A stretch of DNA of 64,000 nt from Pseudomicrostroma phylloplanum (Eukaryota > Basidiomycota > Exobasidiomycetes > Microstromatales), in assembly GCA_039545275.1 (NCBI GenBank), contig BCHS01000002.1, positions 1,116,001-1,180,000 of the forward strand, read 5' to 3'. A program made the translations under genes and the position numbers. The notes under the pieces were generated by a model. That model saw only the letters and a program-made list of their open reading frames with translations, was not told the origin of the DNA and searched no databases. Numbering within the stretch: the first letter of the stretch is position 1; every line of letters starts with the position of its first letter. This document shows, one piece after another, positions 22,073-33,278 of the stretch.

Positions 22073-22170
22073 TGCTTCCAACCTGTGAGTACAGAAGGTC
22101 CGCGACGAGTGGATGGTTGCTGATCAAGATGGGGACCAGAGAGGCTTCCTCGATTCAATCATCCTGCAAG

Positions 22171-22247
22171 CCACGTGGTCAAGGCAAGCATATTTACATC
22201 CGCATGCCCTTGCGTGACAAAGGCTGCCAGTCAGCACACGCGGGTCC
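22171..22247. promoter_or_regulatory. Promoter block shared with paralogue B (copy A)
   Basis: Three conserved pieces: CCACGTGGTCA (22171-22181, containing the palindrome CCACGTGG), CATCCGC-TGC-CTTGCGTG (22197-22216) and TCAGCA-ACACGCGGGTC (22231-22246). The same pieces, in the same order, lie upstream of the second paralogue. They sit about 100 bp before the first ATG of paralogue A. Confidence 0.75.
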
Positions 22248-22357
22248 ACATGCATTTGCATTCATAATGTCATGAACATAGCGATTGTCATGGTCAAGAT
22301 ACAGGTGAAATGCACTGGAAGCCGCACTCATGCGAAGAGTGGCCGCAGGATCTGACC

Positions 22358-23721
22358 TTATACCATCCCCGCAGGCATGTTCGGCCCCATGCTAGCAAGT
22401 CGAGCTTGCGTCACCCAGTCTTCGGCCTCACCTGGACCTACTCTCCAGTCTTGACCCATCCAATCGTCCGCTTCCGAGCTGCCCGTGCCGGACGTGGCTG
22501 CCTCCGAGTCCTCAACGTACAATTCTTCCGTAGTCCCATCATTGTCGCCTGAGCCCTCCGCAGTCGAGCCTCCGACGTATCCTGCCAGGTAGGAGGTCCA
22601 AAGCGCGGCCGTATGTCGGCGAACCCAATTCCCATGTGTGATACGTAGCCAACGCTCGAGATTTGCCAAGATGACGTTGAGTCGGACCCGATCACCTAGA
22701 TCGTCGATGTACAAGTCGAGCTTCTTGCTTCTGTAAATGTCCTGTGGAGAGATGGGAGGGAGCGGGTGAGAGGCGCGCCGTCATACTTGTGACATCGAGG
22801 AGAACTCACATAAGATGGCTTGTCGATGTCTCCGTCGACTACCGTAGAGGTCGCAAAATGAACTCGCCACAGCGATCCTGCGGATACGATGATCGCGACT
22901 ACGGGGCTGCTCGAGATGCAGCCGGAGGTGAGCATCAGAGTCTCTAGCACTTGCAGCGCCTTTGCGGCTGCAGAGGCCGCTCGAATCTCGGCCTTGGCCA
23001 CGTCATGTTCAGAGGCTTGAGCCGTGTAGATGATCGCTGGAAACAAGGGTGCATCGTCGTTGTTGTCCGAGTGCGGGCTGAGGCGAAAAGGGAGCGGGTG
23101 GCGCTGTCGTAGCATGTCGAGCGCAGGCTTCGATAGCGAGTCCCAATCGGCCAAAGATCTCATCTGATGATTGTTCGGATGCGATGACCGTCCGTAGGGC
23201 AGGCCGTAGACGACCTCTGTTCTGGCGCCGGGCATTGTGGGATAAGACCCGTATGGGCTCAAGGTACTTCGCCATGCCTTTGGATTCGAGGGCTCTTCAG
23301 ACGCCAACCACACCTGCTTCGTGGAAGATGATAGGAGGCCATTAATCTCAGAGTCGCCGAAGACGGCGCTGAGAGTGGGGTAGTTGACGAGACGGAGCCA
23401 GTCGGGCAAAGTTCGCCCTTTCCACTGAGTGAGCGCCGGCAGATGGCAAGAGGTTGCTCGAGACCAAGCTCTCTTGACACGGTCGTCTCCGGCCTTTTCG
23501 ATCGCCTCTGAAAGCAACTCCAAAGTGTCACACGCCGCAAAGAGCCTCGGCAGCGTATCGATGGTCTTCCAAAAGTCCGCGGCACTGTCTGGAATTACGT
23601 CCGAGGGGGCCCGGATATTGATCGATTGACCTTGAAGCGTTTTCAAAGCGTCGTGCGTGTTTTGTGGCCAGGCGTCGGCGCCGTAGGAAGCCATGTTGGT
23701 CATGTAATGGAGCATGTCCAT
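22358..23721 (-). CDS. Unknown protein, tandem paralogue B
   Basis: Paralogue of the preceding minus-strand gene, separated from it by about 285 bp. Two exons (23721-22810, 22741-22358) encode 431 aa, with the intron in the same place and phase (after ...KPSY / before DIYRSKKL). An ATG at 23694 (MASYGADAWPQ) lines up with MTSHTETDLPQ of paralogue A. Shared blocks: FWKTIDTLPRLFA, WKGRTLPDWLRLVNYPTLSAVF, VVYGLPYGR, LSKPALDMLRQRHPLPFRLSPHSD, FPAIIYTAQASEHDV with an Ala-rich helix, SSPVVAIIVSAGSLWRVHFATS, then LDLYIDDLGDRVRLNVILANLERWLRITHGNWVRRH. The acidic tail is shorter than in A. Divergence is spread along the whole length, so the duplication is old rather than recent. Function unknown. Confidence 0.73.
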
Positions 23722-24174
23722 GGTCAGTGAAGTTTGTGGTTGAAAGGGACAGTGATGGGAGGACGTCTGGTGGGTCGAGATCTTAAGCTTCGACCTCAAA
23801 GAGTGCGAGATTGATGATGACGGATCAATAGGTCTTACTACTGTCTCGCCTTGCAGACCACGTGGTCAGGAGGGATTCATCCGCCTGCTCTTGCGTGGCA
23901 TGTTCTGTCAATCAGCAGACACGGGTCGGGACGGACAGCTTGTTTCTCTCAGCGATCACTTGACCTGTCGTTGCTCGGGCTACAGTAGTGGGAGGTTGCA
24001 GAGGCTGATGACAGTGCTCGTCAGCGAAGGCTTCAGAACACTACATTCATATTCGCTCACACACATACACGCATACTTTTGAGTTCACTAGACCGGAAGC
24101 AAGCTATTTGGGTATTCTGAGGGCTGTAACAGTGAAGTGTCGCCCAGTCCAGGGGCAACTACCATACATTCTGC
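23722..24174. other. Intergenic region upstream of paralogue B
   Basis: Holds the second copy of the shared promoter block and the 3' flank of centrin. Nothing else is recognised. Confidence 0.5.
23858..23927. promoter_or_regulatory. Promoter block shared with paralogue A (copy B)
   Basis: CCACGTGGTCA at 23858-23868 (inside the longer palindrome ACCACGTGGT), CATCCGC-TGC-CTTGCGTG at 23878-23897 and TCAGCA-ACACGGGTC at 23912-23927. The spacing between the second and third pieces (34 bp) is identical to that in copy A. Confidence 0.75.
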
Positions 24175-24990
24175 TTATCCCTCATCCATCATAATCTGAA
24201 TGAACTCTTGCTCGCTGATCTCTCCATCCTGGTCCAGATCGAACTCATCAATCATCGCTTGCCTGTAGTCGGTGGAAGCGTGGGAGAGCGCAGGTCAGTC
24301 AGCTCCTGCATGGTCGTCAGGTCCGGCATCTCGTGTCTCATTCTGCAGACTTACAATTCGTCCTCATCCAACTGCTCCCCGAGCTCTTTAGCCACCCTGC
24401 GCAGGTTCTTGACCGATATTCTGCCTGTATTGTCATCGTCAAAGAGTGCAAAGGCCCGTCTGATCTCCTCCATTGGGTCGCGAGCGGCTATTCTGTCACC
24501 CACTGAAAATGAGAGCGAAAGAGAGAGATCGAAGATCTGTCAGACCACCAGCGTCTCTGCATGAGCCGTCTTCCCCTGACTCACTGATCTTCGAAAAGTC
24601 TTCCCACTCCATCAGTCCCTCGCCCCTGCGGTCGTTATCCCTCAGCAACTTGAGCACCTCTGCCTTCTTGAGATCAAATCCCAACGCGCGCATCGCGACT
24701 TTGAGCTCATGGTAATCCACCGCTCCATCCTTGTCAGTGTCAAAGAGCTCAAACGCCTCCTTGATCTCCTGGCGTTGCTCGTCACTTAGATCAGCCGCGG
24801 CGGCTCCTCCTGCATTGTTGCCGTGCGAGTGGTGGTGGTGAGGAGAGGCGGAGGAGCCTCCGGCATTGAGGAGGTGAGAAGAGCCGGCGGCGCCATTGGG
24901 GCGCGGGGTGGAGCGGCCGCCTGAGATGTCTGCAGCGCCACCAGGGGTGCGACGCTTGGCTTTGGCTCCCGTGGGAGTGTAGAGGGACAT
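24175..24990 (-). CDS. CDC31: Centrin (Cdc31-like EF-hand protein)
   Basis: This is a calcium-binding protein of the spindle pole body/centrosome, where it drives duplication, and also a component of nuclear export and repair complexes in yeasts. Three exons (24990-24585, 24502-24355, 24262-24175) give 213 aa. The centrin core begins [51 protein letters not shown]1 ([12 protein letters not shown]), EF3 ([12 protein letters not shown]) and EF4 ([12 protein letters not shown]) look competent or nearly so; EF2 ([14 protein letters not shown]) is degenerate. The [18 protein letters not shown] linker is diagnostic of centrin rather than calmodulin. An unusual N-terminal extension of about 65 residues is rich in Gly, Ser and Ala with a His run. 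The protein ends IQIMMDEG. Confidence 0.95.
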
Positions 24991-25298
24991 TGTGAGACGA
25001 TCGCAGAGGTCAACAGTATACGACTCTGACTGGCTTAGCTTGCGAGATGAGGTGAGACGCAGGTGGAGCGATGCGAAGGAGGGACGATGGCGAGGTGTTG
25101 GATGGAACGCGTCCGATTGGAAGACCGGCCTTTTCGCGCACCCGTGGCGCTGCCCTCTCCGCTCCGTTCACTAATTGGCGGCAATATCTTGCCAGGCGAA
25201 GCTTCTCGACTCTGGCTCGGAGGGGCCAATGTCACATTCAGACAGACAGACAGAATAGGATCAATGCAGGTGTGTGATTGTATTCATGGCCCCTCGCA
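24991..25298. other. Intergenic region between Snx4 and centrin genes
   Basis: About 308 bp forming the centrin promoter and the Snx4 3' flank. A CAGA/GACA repeat occurs near 25240-25255. No gene seen. Confidence 0.5.
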
Positions 25299-27570
25299 CT
25301 ACACGTCCACCTTGATCGCCTCCAACTTGGGGATCAATGCGTCCCACAGGTCGGCGCCTTGCTTCCACATCGCAACCTGTCCATCCGCATATGAGCCCAA
25401 GAGCTCCTTCATCTCTTGGTCCTTTGCCATGTGGAAGATCTTGTTCTCTTTTGCAACCTCATCGGAGAAGGCCACAGAGACGTCGTGTGACACTGTGACC
25501 GCATCTTGCAGCTGTGAAGAGGCCAGAAGCAGGAAGTTATGGCTGTGAGCAGGTGATGTCGATGACCCTGGTTTGCGCATCTTTCCGTCGCTCACCTCTT
25601 TGATTCTTCCATCAAGCCGTTGCATCCTCTCAACCCTCGTCCTCTCTTCATCCACGCCCCTGAAATGGTCGACTTTGTCCTTGAGGAAGCCCGTGATTCC
25701 AGCGCCTCGGACACCACCGTGACCGTGTCCTCCACCGTGAGGACTGCTCAGGCTAGCCAATCGGTCTCGCTCCGACACCACAGAGGAGAGGTAGTCGGTC
25801 AGTTCTTCGAAGTCTAGCTGCTTCTGGTCCCTCAGCTTCAGCACAGAGCGATGTGCGGATGAATATGCCAAGATGGCGTGAAGATGCGATTGAAGTTCGT
25901 CGGTAGAGCGGCCGGTCTGTAGAGTGAGCCAAAGACTTTCGGTCAGTGGGCAGGATCGCATACAATGGCTCTGCTTGGTCACTTACGGTGCTTCGGGTGA
26001 TTCTCGCCCACTCATTCGCGCTCGAGGCAAATCGATTCAAGGGGTCCGTGATACCACTTTCCAGGTAGCCCAGCCCTTCGATGGCATTCGCCAACTCTTC
26101 GTAGTCCGTTGCAAGATCTTGTGATTCCAAGCCAAGATTTGTAGCCAGCAATTGTTGTTTGGGAGAGCCGGGCGCAGAAGCGATAGAGGCACGACGAGGA
26201 GCAGTGGATGTCATGCCAGACAGACCAAAGAGACCGCGACCAGGAGATTGAGCACGTTCAGAGGATCGCGAGCGAGAGCCAGAAGAAGGGGAGAAGGAGG
26301 GAGGGGGTAATGCAGAGGGACCTGTTTAGTCCGCGTCCGGTGTGAGGATGGACAGGTACTTGTTTCATGCACGCCAATGTAACCCTACTCACCTGTCCAG
26401 CGCACGCGGCCTCGGCTGATCACCCTCTCAACGCCAGATAGACCCTCGTCGAACTTGTCCAGCCGCTCCTTCATCACTTCGAACTTCTCGTCTGGCTTGC
26501 GCACTTTGGCGAACGCATTGAGGAAGGTGTCGGATAGCGTATCGAGAATACCCTGAGGCCCTCTTGGCCCTTCATCGACCCCAGTCAAGGTAGCATTGGT
26601 GCTTCCGCTCGCTGCCGAAGAAGTATGTGTGTGCATCTCGACGTGCTGAGAGTGCGAAAGAAACTGCATCAGTAGCCTGAAGACTGCGAGTCGATAATGC
26701 CTGCCCTTGCGCTCACCCATTCTGTTGATTCTAGGAAGCTACGCAGAAGCTGTGACCTCTGGAGGGTCGGATGACGGCAGACTCTCTCCAGAAAGAGTTG
26801 CAGACTGTGGGTCAAGATAACGCATGGAAGCAGGGTAGGTGAGACAAGCGGCTCTGGTTGAGGTTGCCCTGGGCCCTGCCCTGCTATTGACTCACTCTGT
26901 GACTCTCCGCTCGATGAACTCGCTCTTGAATCGGTCACCAGTCAGGTATTCTGGCACGGACGACGGACGATCAGGATCCAGAATCAGTATCTTGTCGGAC
27001 CAGCTCTCTACTGCGTCGTCAGATGCTCACCAAGTCTATGCTTGTCAGGTAGTGGGGCTACTACACAGGCAGGAAAGTCTCTCGCCAGATTCTCTCGAAG
27101 AAACACAAAATCTTGGAAGCGCCGTCTTGTAGCGATACGCGAACGTGCAAAGTGTTTGAGGTTTGTCTGTAGCATGGGTAGCGCGTAAGAGATGCCGTTC
27201 AATCCAGTGCTCAGCAGAAGTCGTAAAGCTGCTCGGCCTTCATCAGACTGAAACTCACCTCGGCTCGGATACCGTACGAGACGAACATCTCCTTTGTCCC
27301 CTCGTGCTCCTTCCTGGCCTCAGTCACCTGCACCATCAGATATCCTTCCCATCTCGGCCTGCCATGATCAGCGTCCACCCGCGGTCTGGAGTAAGGGTCG
27401 ACGAGGTTCTGGGTGCCAAGGACTAGGTCTACGCCTGAAGTTGGGGGCTGAGAAGACGAGGCAGCAGCAGAGGACGAGGGCTGTTGGCCAGACGATGAGC
27501 CAGCGGCTGCTTTGGCGTCATCTGCATTCTCCCATGTGATGGAGGTGAAGTTGTCATCGTCGTCGTTCAT
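25299..27570 (-). CDS. SNX4: Sorting nexin Snx4/Atg24 (PX-BAR)
   Basis: This is a PI3P-binding, membrane-bending protein that recycles cargo from endosomes to the Golgi and supports selective autophagy. Eight exons join in phase (27570-27259, 27166-27031, 26950-26896, 26804-26717, 26645-26393, 26321-25987, 25916-25596, 25511-25299), giving 570 aa. The N-terminus is disordered (MNDDDDNFTSITWEN). The PX domain starts at about residue 75: WEGYLMVQVTEARKEHEGTKEMFVSY, then RRRFQDFVFLRENLARDFPACVVAPLPDKHRL spanning two exons and EYLTGDRFKSEFIERR. HPTLQRSQLLRSFLESTEW follows. LSDTFLNAFAKVRKPDEKFEVMKERLDKFDEGL begins the BAR region, interrupted by a Ser/Pro-rich insert in exon 6. The helical C-terminus ends KLEAIKVDV. 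The PX and linker signatures are those of Snx4 rather than Snx41/Atg20. Confidence 0.93.
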
Positions 27571-27902
27571 GATGTGCGGTAGACGAGGATGAAGAAGGAG
27601 GAGTGGGCGAGGTTGATGTGCTTTACACTCACGAGGCAGTGGTGAGATGACTGACACAGACCGCCTTGGCCCGCGAGGCGCGAGCTGAGTGTGGAGACCC
27701 GCATCGCATCTCGGCTTCCGCCCAGAGCTCAGCCTGCCAACGCCCCCACAGCCTCGGCTAGCCTCTGATACGCTCGCTGCTCTTACTCCCAGATCATGTG
27801 ACACAGCAGAGGCTAGGGACTACTATTCTAATCTTCATCCACCCGAAAGTCATACACTCTGCGCTCCTTCCGGTGGCCTCAGCTCATTCTCGCGTGCGTA
27901 CA
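27571..27902. other. Divergent promoter: Snx4 / methyltransferase
   Basis: 332 bp between head-to-head genes, without a TATA box or repeat that I can point to. Confidence 0.5.
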
Positions 27903-28736
27903 ATGCCGGACAAAACTGCCTCTCGCTTCGACTCGGAAGCTGCAACATGGGACAGCAATCCTACGACGGTGCGCTCCTCTGCCCTCTTCTTCGAGGCAAT
28001 TCAGTCTCGGTTCCCACAGCTTGCTCGCGGGCGTGAGAAGAACAAGAGGGCTCTGGAGATTGGCTGCGGCACGGGCCTGCTGAGCGTGCACTTGGCTCCC
28101 TTGTTGGACGAGTACCTCTGCTTCGACCCGAGTCAGGTGAGTGAGGAAAGCAAGACCAGGGGCATGCAGGATTGTATCTCTCTCTCATCTTGTCCAACTA
28201 AAGCGATACCCTATCTCTGCAGGGTATGATCGATGTACTTGAGAGCAAGATACCAAATCTACCCTCGGGCACGCATCTGAAGGCATTCCAGGAGCTTCTT
28301 ACTGATCCGAAGAGCTCAAGCCTCGGAGGCAAGGGAGTCGACTATGCTTTCTCTCATCTTACATTGCATCATATAGTGAGTACCTTACCTGAGGTTAACG
28401 CGGCCCTGATAGCGGGAGTCTGACGCCTTTGCTGCGCTCCCGTTTCAGCCGGATATGCAATCTTCGATCGACTGCCTAGCTGCTACTCTCAACCCAGGCG
28501 GCTACCTGGTCATGTCCGACTTCGAGTACTCTCCTATATCTGAGCTATTTCACCCGAAGCACAAGCACCATGATGTGGAGAGACACGGTGTCATTGGCGA
28601 TGAGATTAAGAGCATGATGGAGAAGGCAGGCCTGATAGACGTCAAGGTGGAGCGTAGCTTCGACTTGCCAAAGGCGGTGGAGGGGGGATCCCACAGAGAC
28701 TTTGCCTTTCTGATATGTATTGGAAGAAAGGAGTAA
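27903..28736 (+). CDS. Class I SAM-dependent methyltransferase
   Basis: Predicted small-molecule or protein methyltransferase; the substrate is unknown. Three exons (27903-28136, 28223-28375, 28449-28736) join in phase 0 and give 224 aa. MPDKTASRFDSEAATWDSNP at the N-terminus is typical of UbiE/Methyltransf_11-like enzymes. Motif I is ALEIGCGTGLLSVHLAP (near residue 47) with LCFDPSQ as post-I acidic strand. DYAFSHLTLHHI is motif II/IV and LNPGGYLVMSDFEYSP is motif III. The C-terminus has FAFLICIGRKE. ATG 27903 is the first that fits the homology-like start; the frame is open further upstream but without an ATG. Confidence 0.88.
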
Positions 28737-29141
28737 CAAGGATTGATGGTTCTTCTACCAACACTTGTGGTGCTGCTAATGTCGTCTTCATGCTCTTTGC
28801 TACCGTACGCCCTGCGAACCTGGCTTCTCCACAACCTGCCGAAGTCCAACACCGGCGGAGTTTGATTGTCCCGCTTTGACCTTTCCACCCTGCACCTCAT
28901 ACCAATGTCGGCTCCCCACCCCTGTATATCCGTCCGGTGACAACAAAGTCCATGAGCTCACGACCGCCTCCTTTCTATACATCCCTCCTTCTAATCCCCT
29001 CTCTTTTCCTTCATCCCATGATCTAGGCTGATTGCATTCCCTTTGCTTGCGGGCGCCCTATATTCATACCGGCATCCGCTTCCATGCCATTAAAGAGCAA
29101 CGAAAGCGACAGGCACTCGGTGGGCCCAGAACAAGGCAGAG
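28737..29141. other. Intergenic region before the CLC gene
   Basis: 405 bp holding the methyltransferase 3' flank and CLC promoter. No exon or notable motif is supported. Confidence 0.5.
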
Positions 29142-32100
29142 ATGGCAACTCAACACCCCAAACTCGGTCTCGACCTGTCTCGTAAGTAGCCATAGACTAT
29201 GCAAGCCCACCGTGCGGTCTACTGACATCTTGTGCTTACCATCCCACCATGCCCACCAAACGCCACAAAACTGTCACCATCGTTACGCCATCTCCATCCG
29301 AACGTACAACCGACCCTGGCCATGCGACCGACTACTTCTCCTTTTCCTTCCGGTCATCTGCTACACCTGCTACCACCGGCGTTGCTTTGATCGTCACTTG
29401 CAATGCGGACGCCTACGAAATCACCTCACCGGCTACTGCTACGCCTACTATCCTGGCATCGGCTGGTCTCATGGCCTCTTCGTCTCCGGCATTGCGCCTT
29501 GGCATCTCTTTGCGGGTCTTCTCTCCACCTCTCAGAAGCGTCTGGACAGATGAGACTACATCACTGGGGCCTCCGGGAATAGAAGCTTTCAACAGTCTTC
29601 GTCGAAGAGCCAGGAAGGCAGCGAGGCTCAGGACCAAGTCATATGATGACGAATTTGAAGGCAATCGAGAGGGGGCTGCAGCGCCTTCGAACGGCCTTCG
29701 AGTCTGGTACGAATCCTACACTACCATTGATTGGGTTCACGACGCTATCAAGGAATCGGCGAGACTGAGACGACTTCAGAAAATCAAAGGCCTGCGAGGC
29801 TTCATCGTCAATTCATGGGACCGCTTCCAAGGCTGGTTGATCGTCGGCATCACCGGTCTGATAACCTCGATCATTGCTGGCGCCATCATAGAATCAGAAG
29901 CACTCTTATTCGATCTCAAGGACGGTTACTGCTCCACAGGCTGGTGGCATGCGAAGAGATTCTGCTGTCCGCTGGAGGATAGTGAGAATATGTTAGCATC
30001 TTCGTCTCCAGACAGGGCCACTGGGTTGCACAAATGGGCAACCGCACTATATGGAGGTCGATCTTCCGCTGCGACGAGCATTGGCAGCCCTTCTGCTGCT
30101 GTTTTGACGGGCGTTGGTCCAGTGGCGGGGTCGCCTCGATGGGAGACACTAGCGCTGTCACGCAAAGACGCTCAAGTGTGTCCGCGCTGGGTCCGGTGGC
30201 CTGACGTATTGCCAAAGGCTGTGAGGGAGCAGGGTTGGACTGGTTTCTTCACCTATTTGATCGTTGCAGTGAGTGCCTCGAATCACTGAGCTGGCGGAGA
30301 TTTTGAAAGCTGATGCCTCTGCCGCTCCATCCTATCCCGCCCTTAGCTGCTGTGGGCTTCAATTGCCTGCCTTTTGACACTCTACCTTACATCGTCCGAC
30401 CTGCATCTATCCACAAGGACATTGGAGTCTGAGAAGAAAACAGGACAAAGGCAGACAAGTACCGAGGCGGACCCTGTCGAAACCGACTCAGCTCGGGAAG
30501 ACGCTGCAGTACGAGACTACGCTGCACCTGCCTCTGAGACAACCTCACTGCTCAGCCGCAGCGTTGACGAGCAGTCACACGACAGCGCTACTGCCCACAG
30601 CGACAGGACGCTGCCGCTTCGACCGAAGCATTTTGTAGACTTGACGAATCACGCGAGAGCTCATGGAGTCATCGGCAGCCGGAAGGTGCTCTACTTTGGC
30701 AGCGGCAGCGGCATCTCCGAAGTCAAGTGCATACTCAGCGGCTTCGTCATTCGCGGCTATCTGGGCTTTTGGACTCTCTTCACCAAAAGTGTCGGACTCG
30801 CATTGTCGGTAGCGTCGGGTCTATCCCTTGGCAAAGAAGGTCCCTTTGTTCATATCGCCTCTTGCGTAGGCAACATAGTCTGCAGGTTGTTCGACAAGTA
30901 TGAGCGCAATGAGACCAAAAGGCGAGAGATTCTATCTTGCGCATGTGCGGCCGGAGTCGCCGTGGCATTTGGCGCCCCTATCGGTGGTATCCTCTTCTCT
31001 CTGGAAGAGACGACGTACTACTGGTCCGGAAAGGTCATGTTCCGAAGCTTCGCCTGCGCCATCATCGCCGCTGCTGGACTTCGGTTCATAAATCCTTTTG
31101 GTACTGGAGAGATCGTCCTCTTCAGAGTGTCTTACGACAAAGACTGGGCCTGGCAAGAGCTACCGATATACGTCATTCTTGGTCTATTCGGTGGGCTTTA
31201 CGGGGCCTTCTTCACCAAGTTAAATATAATCTGGAGCAAGCAAGTGAGGGCAAAGACATGGATGGCTCGATACCCCTTGCTTGAGGTCGTACTCGTCACA
31301 ACGCTGACTATCATAGTCTCTTTCATCATCGGAGGCTACGCTCGTATGGGAGGTCCCGAGCTCATCAACGATCTCTTCAGCGAGTGTCACGAGCACGAAA
31401 GCCTGGATGGCCTGTGTATCTCACATCCATCTCAGATCCGTCCTCTAGTCATGGCGGTCTTCTTGACTATGATGGCAAAAGCTGTTCTCACTACCATCAC
31501 TTTTGGCATCAAACTACCTGCAGGCATCTTCATCCCTTCGCTCGCAGTCGGCGCATGCTTTGGACGTATCATCGGTCTGCTGGTGCAGTACATCCAATGG
31601 ACTCGCCCCCATCTGGTTTTCTTCTCGTGGTGCTCAGCATCTGACTCCGCTTGCATCATCCCTGGGACCTACTCGATGCTTGGCGCAGCGGCTACGCTCT
31701 CTGGCGTGACGCGTAGCACGGTCAGCTTGGCTGTCATCATGTTTGAGCTCACTGGTACGCTCACATATGCTATCCCAGTCGCGATCAGCATCCTGGTCGC
31801 TCGGACTGTTGCAGACTCGTTGCAGCACCAAGGGATCTATGACCTCGTCATCGAAATGTCGGGACTACCCTTCCTGGATCCCAAATTGACTTACACATGG
31901 AAAGATGTCAGCGTCAAAGATGCCATGGACACTGAGGTAGAGGTGATTCGCCTGGACGAGGCGAACACAGTCGACAGCTTACAAAGCAAGCTGGCACAGC
32001 TAGCTCTGGGCATGGGCTACACAGACGGCGGCTTTCCGATCCTCGTCCCCTCCGAAATTGATCCGCCCACCAGGAGAGGCGGCAAACGACGACAGGGTAT

Positions 32101-32584
32101 CCGAATGGTGGGCTACATTGCGGCTCAGGAACTCGAATACGGACTTAGCCAGCTCCTGCAGCAGCAACCCGAACTGAACCCCTTGGAGACCATCTGTACC
32201 TTTGCTCATATCCCGCAAGCTAACGGCAATGATGAAGACGAAGCAATGGCGGACTCGATGTTCCTGCGCAGCGATGAGCCGCAAGACTTCAGTCGCTTCG
32301 TGGACCAAGCGTGAGTGCGAGGTAGCAGTGATCGTATATGGGCAAAGCGGACAAAACGGAGTAGATCGCTGACTCCGTCTCTTTTGCTCTCTATGACACT
32401 GCCCTGATCTCGCTACAGTCCGGTCACCATCACGTCATTCTCGCCTCTAGAACTGGTGCAGCAGTACTTTGTGCGCCTCGGTGTCCGCTATCTGGCAGTT
32501 GTGGATTCCAGAGGCCACCTGAAAGGCGTCATCTTCAAGAAGCGCTGGCTGACCTTCCTCTCGACCCTAGAAGAGCATCACTGA
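29142..32584 (+). CDS. GEF1: CLC-type chloride channel/transporter (Gef1-like)
   Basis: This intracellular CLC protein exchanges chloride for protons in Golgi/endosomal membranes; in yeast Gef1 it supports ion homeostasis and copper loading. Proposed exons are 29142-29181, 29550-30268, 30347-32310 and 32419-32584, giving 962 aa. The start is the weak point. The tiny exon 1 (MATQHPKLGLDLS) with a 368-bp intron gives a phase-consistent join to ETTSLGPPGIEAF, while a contiguous ATG at 29249 is possible but its translation looks non-coding. Core motifs: IDWVHDAIKESARLRRL, RGFIVNSWDRFQGWLIVG, GSGISEVKCILSG, GKEGPFVHI (gating glutamate present), GAPIGGILFSLEE, KLPAGIFIPSLAVGACFG and GVTRSTVSLAVIMFELTG. 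Two CBS segments lie C-terminal, the second mostly in exon 4 (VRYLAVVDSRGHLKGVI). Confidence 0.94.
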
Positions 32585-33278
32585 GCTCAGCACTGAATCC
32601 AATGCTATTGTAGTTGCTTCTATGCCTCCGCCGCCCGTTCCATGCCGACCCTTGCTTCTAGCTTGCAGTTGCAAGTGCTCCAACAGAGATTCGGCCCTGA
32701 TCGCGGGTGACGAGGACGAGTGTGACCGTGCCTGAGGTCTAGCGATGCCCGTGGAATTCCCTCGTCGTGCGTTACCTCATATCGACCCGCAAATCCCCGC
32801 GTGCTGCCCCTGGAGGGGCAGGGAGGGTGGTGCGCGCTACGTCTGCCCTGATCAGTACCTCAATATAACTCAGGGCGGATGGAAATCGATGACCGACGAG
32901 CATGGAAGGATCGACGCCCAGGCAAACGGACGCGGACGAGCCGGGGCACTGGTCCCTCTGCGGTGCTTATGAAGACCCGTCCCCCTGACGACTACGTTCG
33001 CCTGGCCCATCCTTCCCTCCAAGTCCCCCTAGCTACCCCATCTGCCCAGTGAGTCATCCACGTCCGTCTCACACACTACGAAACTCGTTCCAGGCGAACC
33101 ATTGACAGACGTTTGGCGAAACAGACCCAGTACTCTTCAGATACATGTGAGTAGTCTGAGGCGACCGCTTCGCAGCACGTCCAGAGGCGTATATGCGTCA
33201 GCACTGGACAACAACTGACCTCACATCCCCTACTATCTCTTCTCACCAGAACCACATTCCTTGCTACCCATCGCCACA
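32585..33278. other. Intergenic region upstream of the secreted DPBB protein
   Basis: About 700 bp. A consensus donor (GTGAGTAG at 33149) and an acceptor-like TTCTCACCAG ending at 33250 suggest a 5'-UTR intron of the downstream gene. No coding exon is supported. Confidence 0.5.

Noticed and set aside
29249..29549. ATG at 29249 as the CLC start
   Set aside because: The first 100 codons give Thr/Ser/Ala-rich sequence unlike CLC N-termini; an upstream mini-exon joins in phase. Not fully excluded, so noted in the CLC entry.
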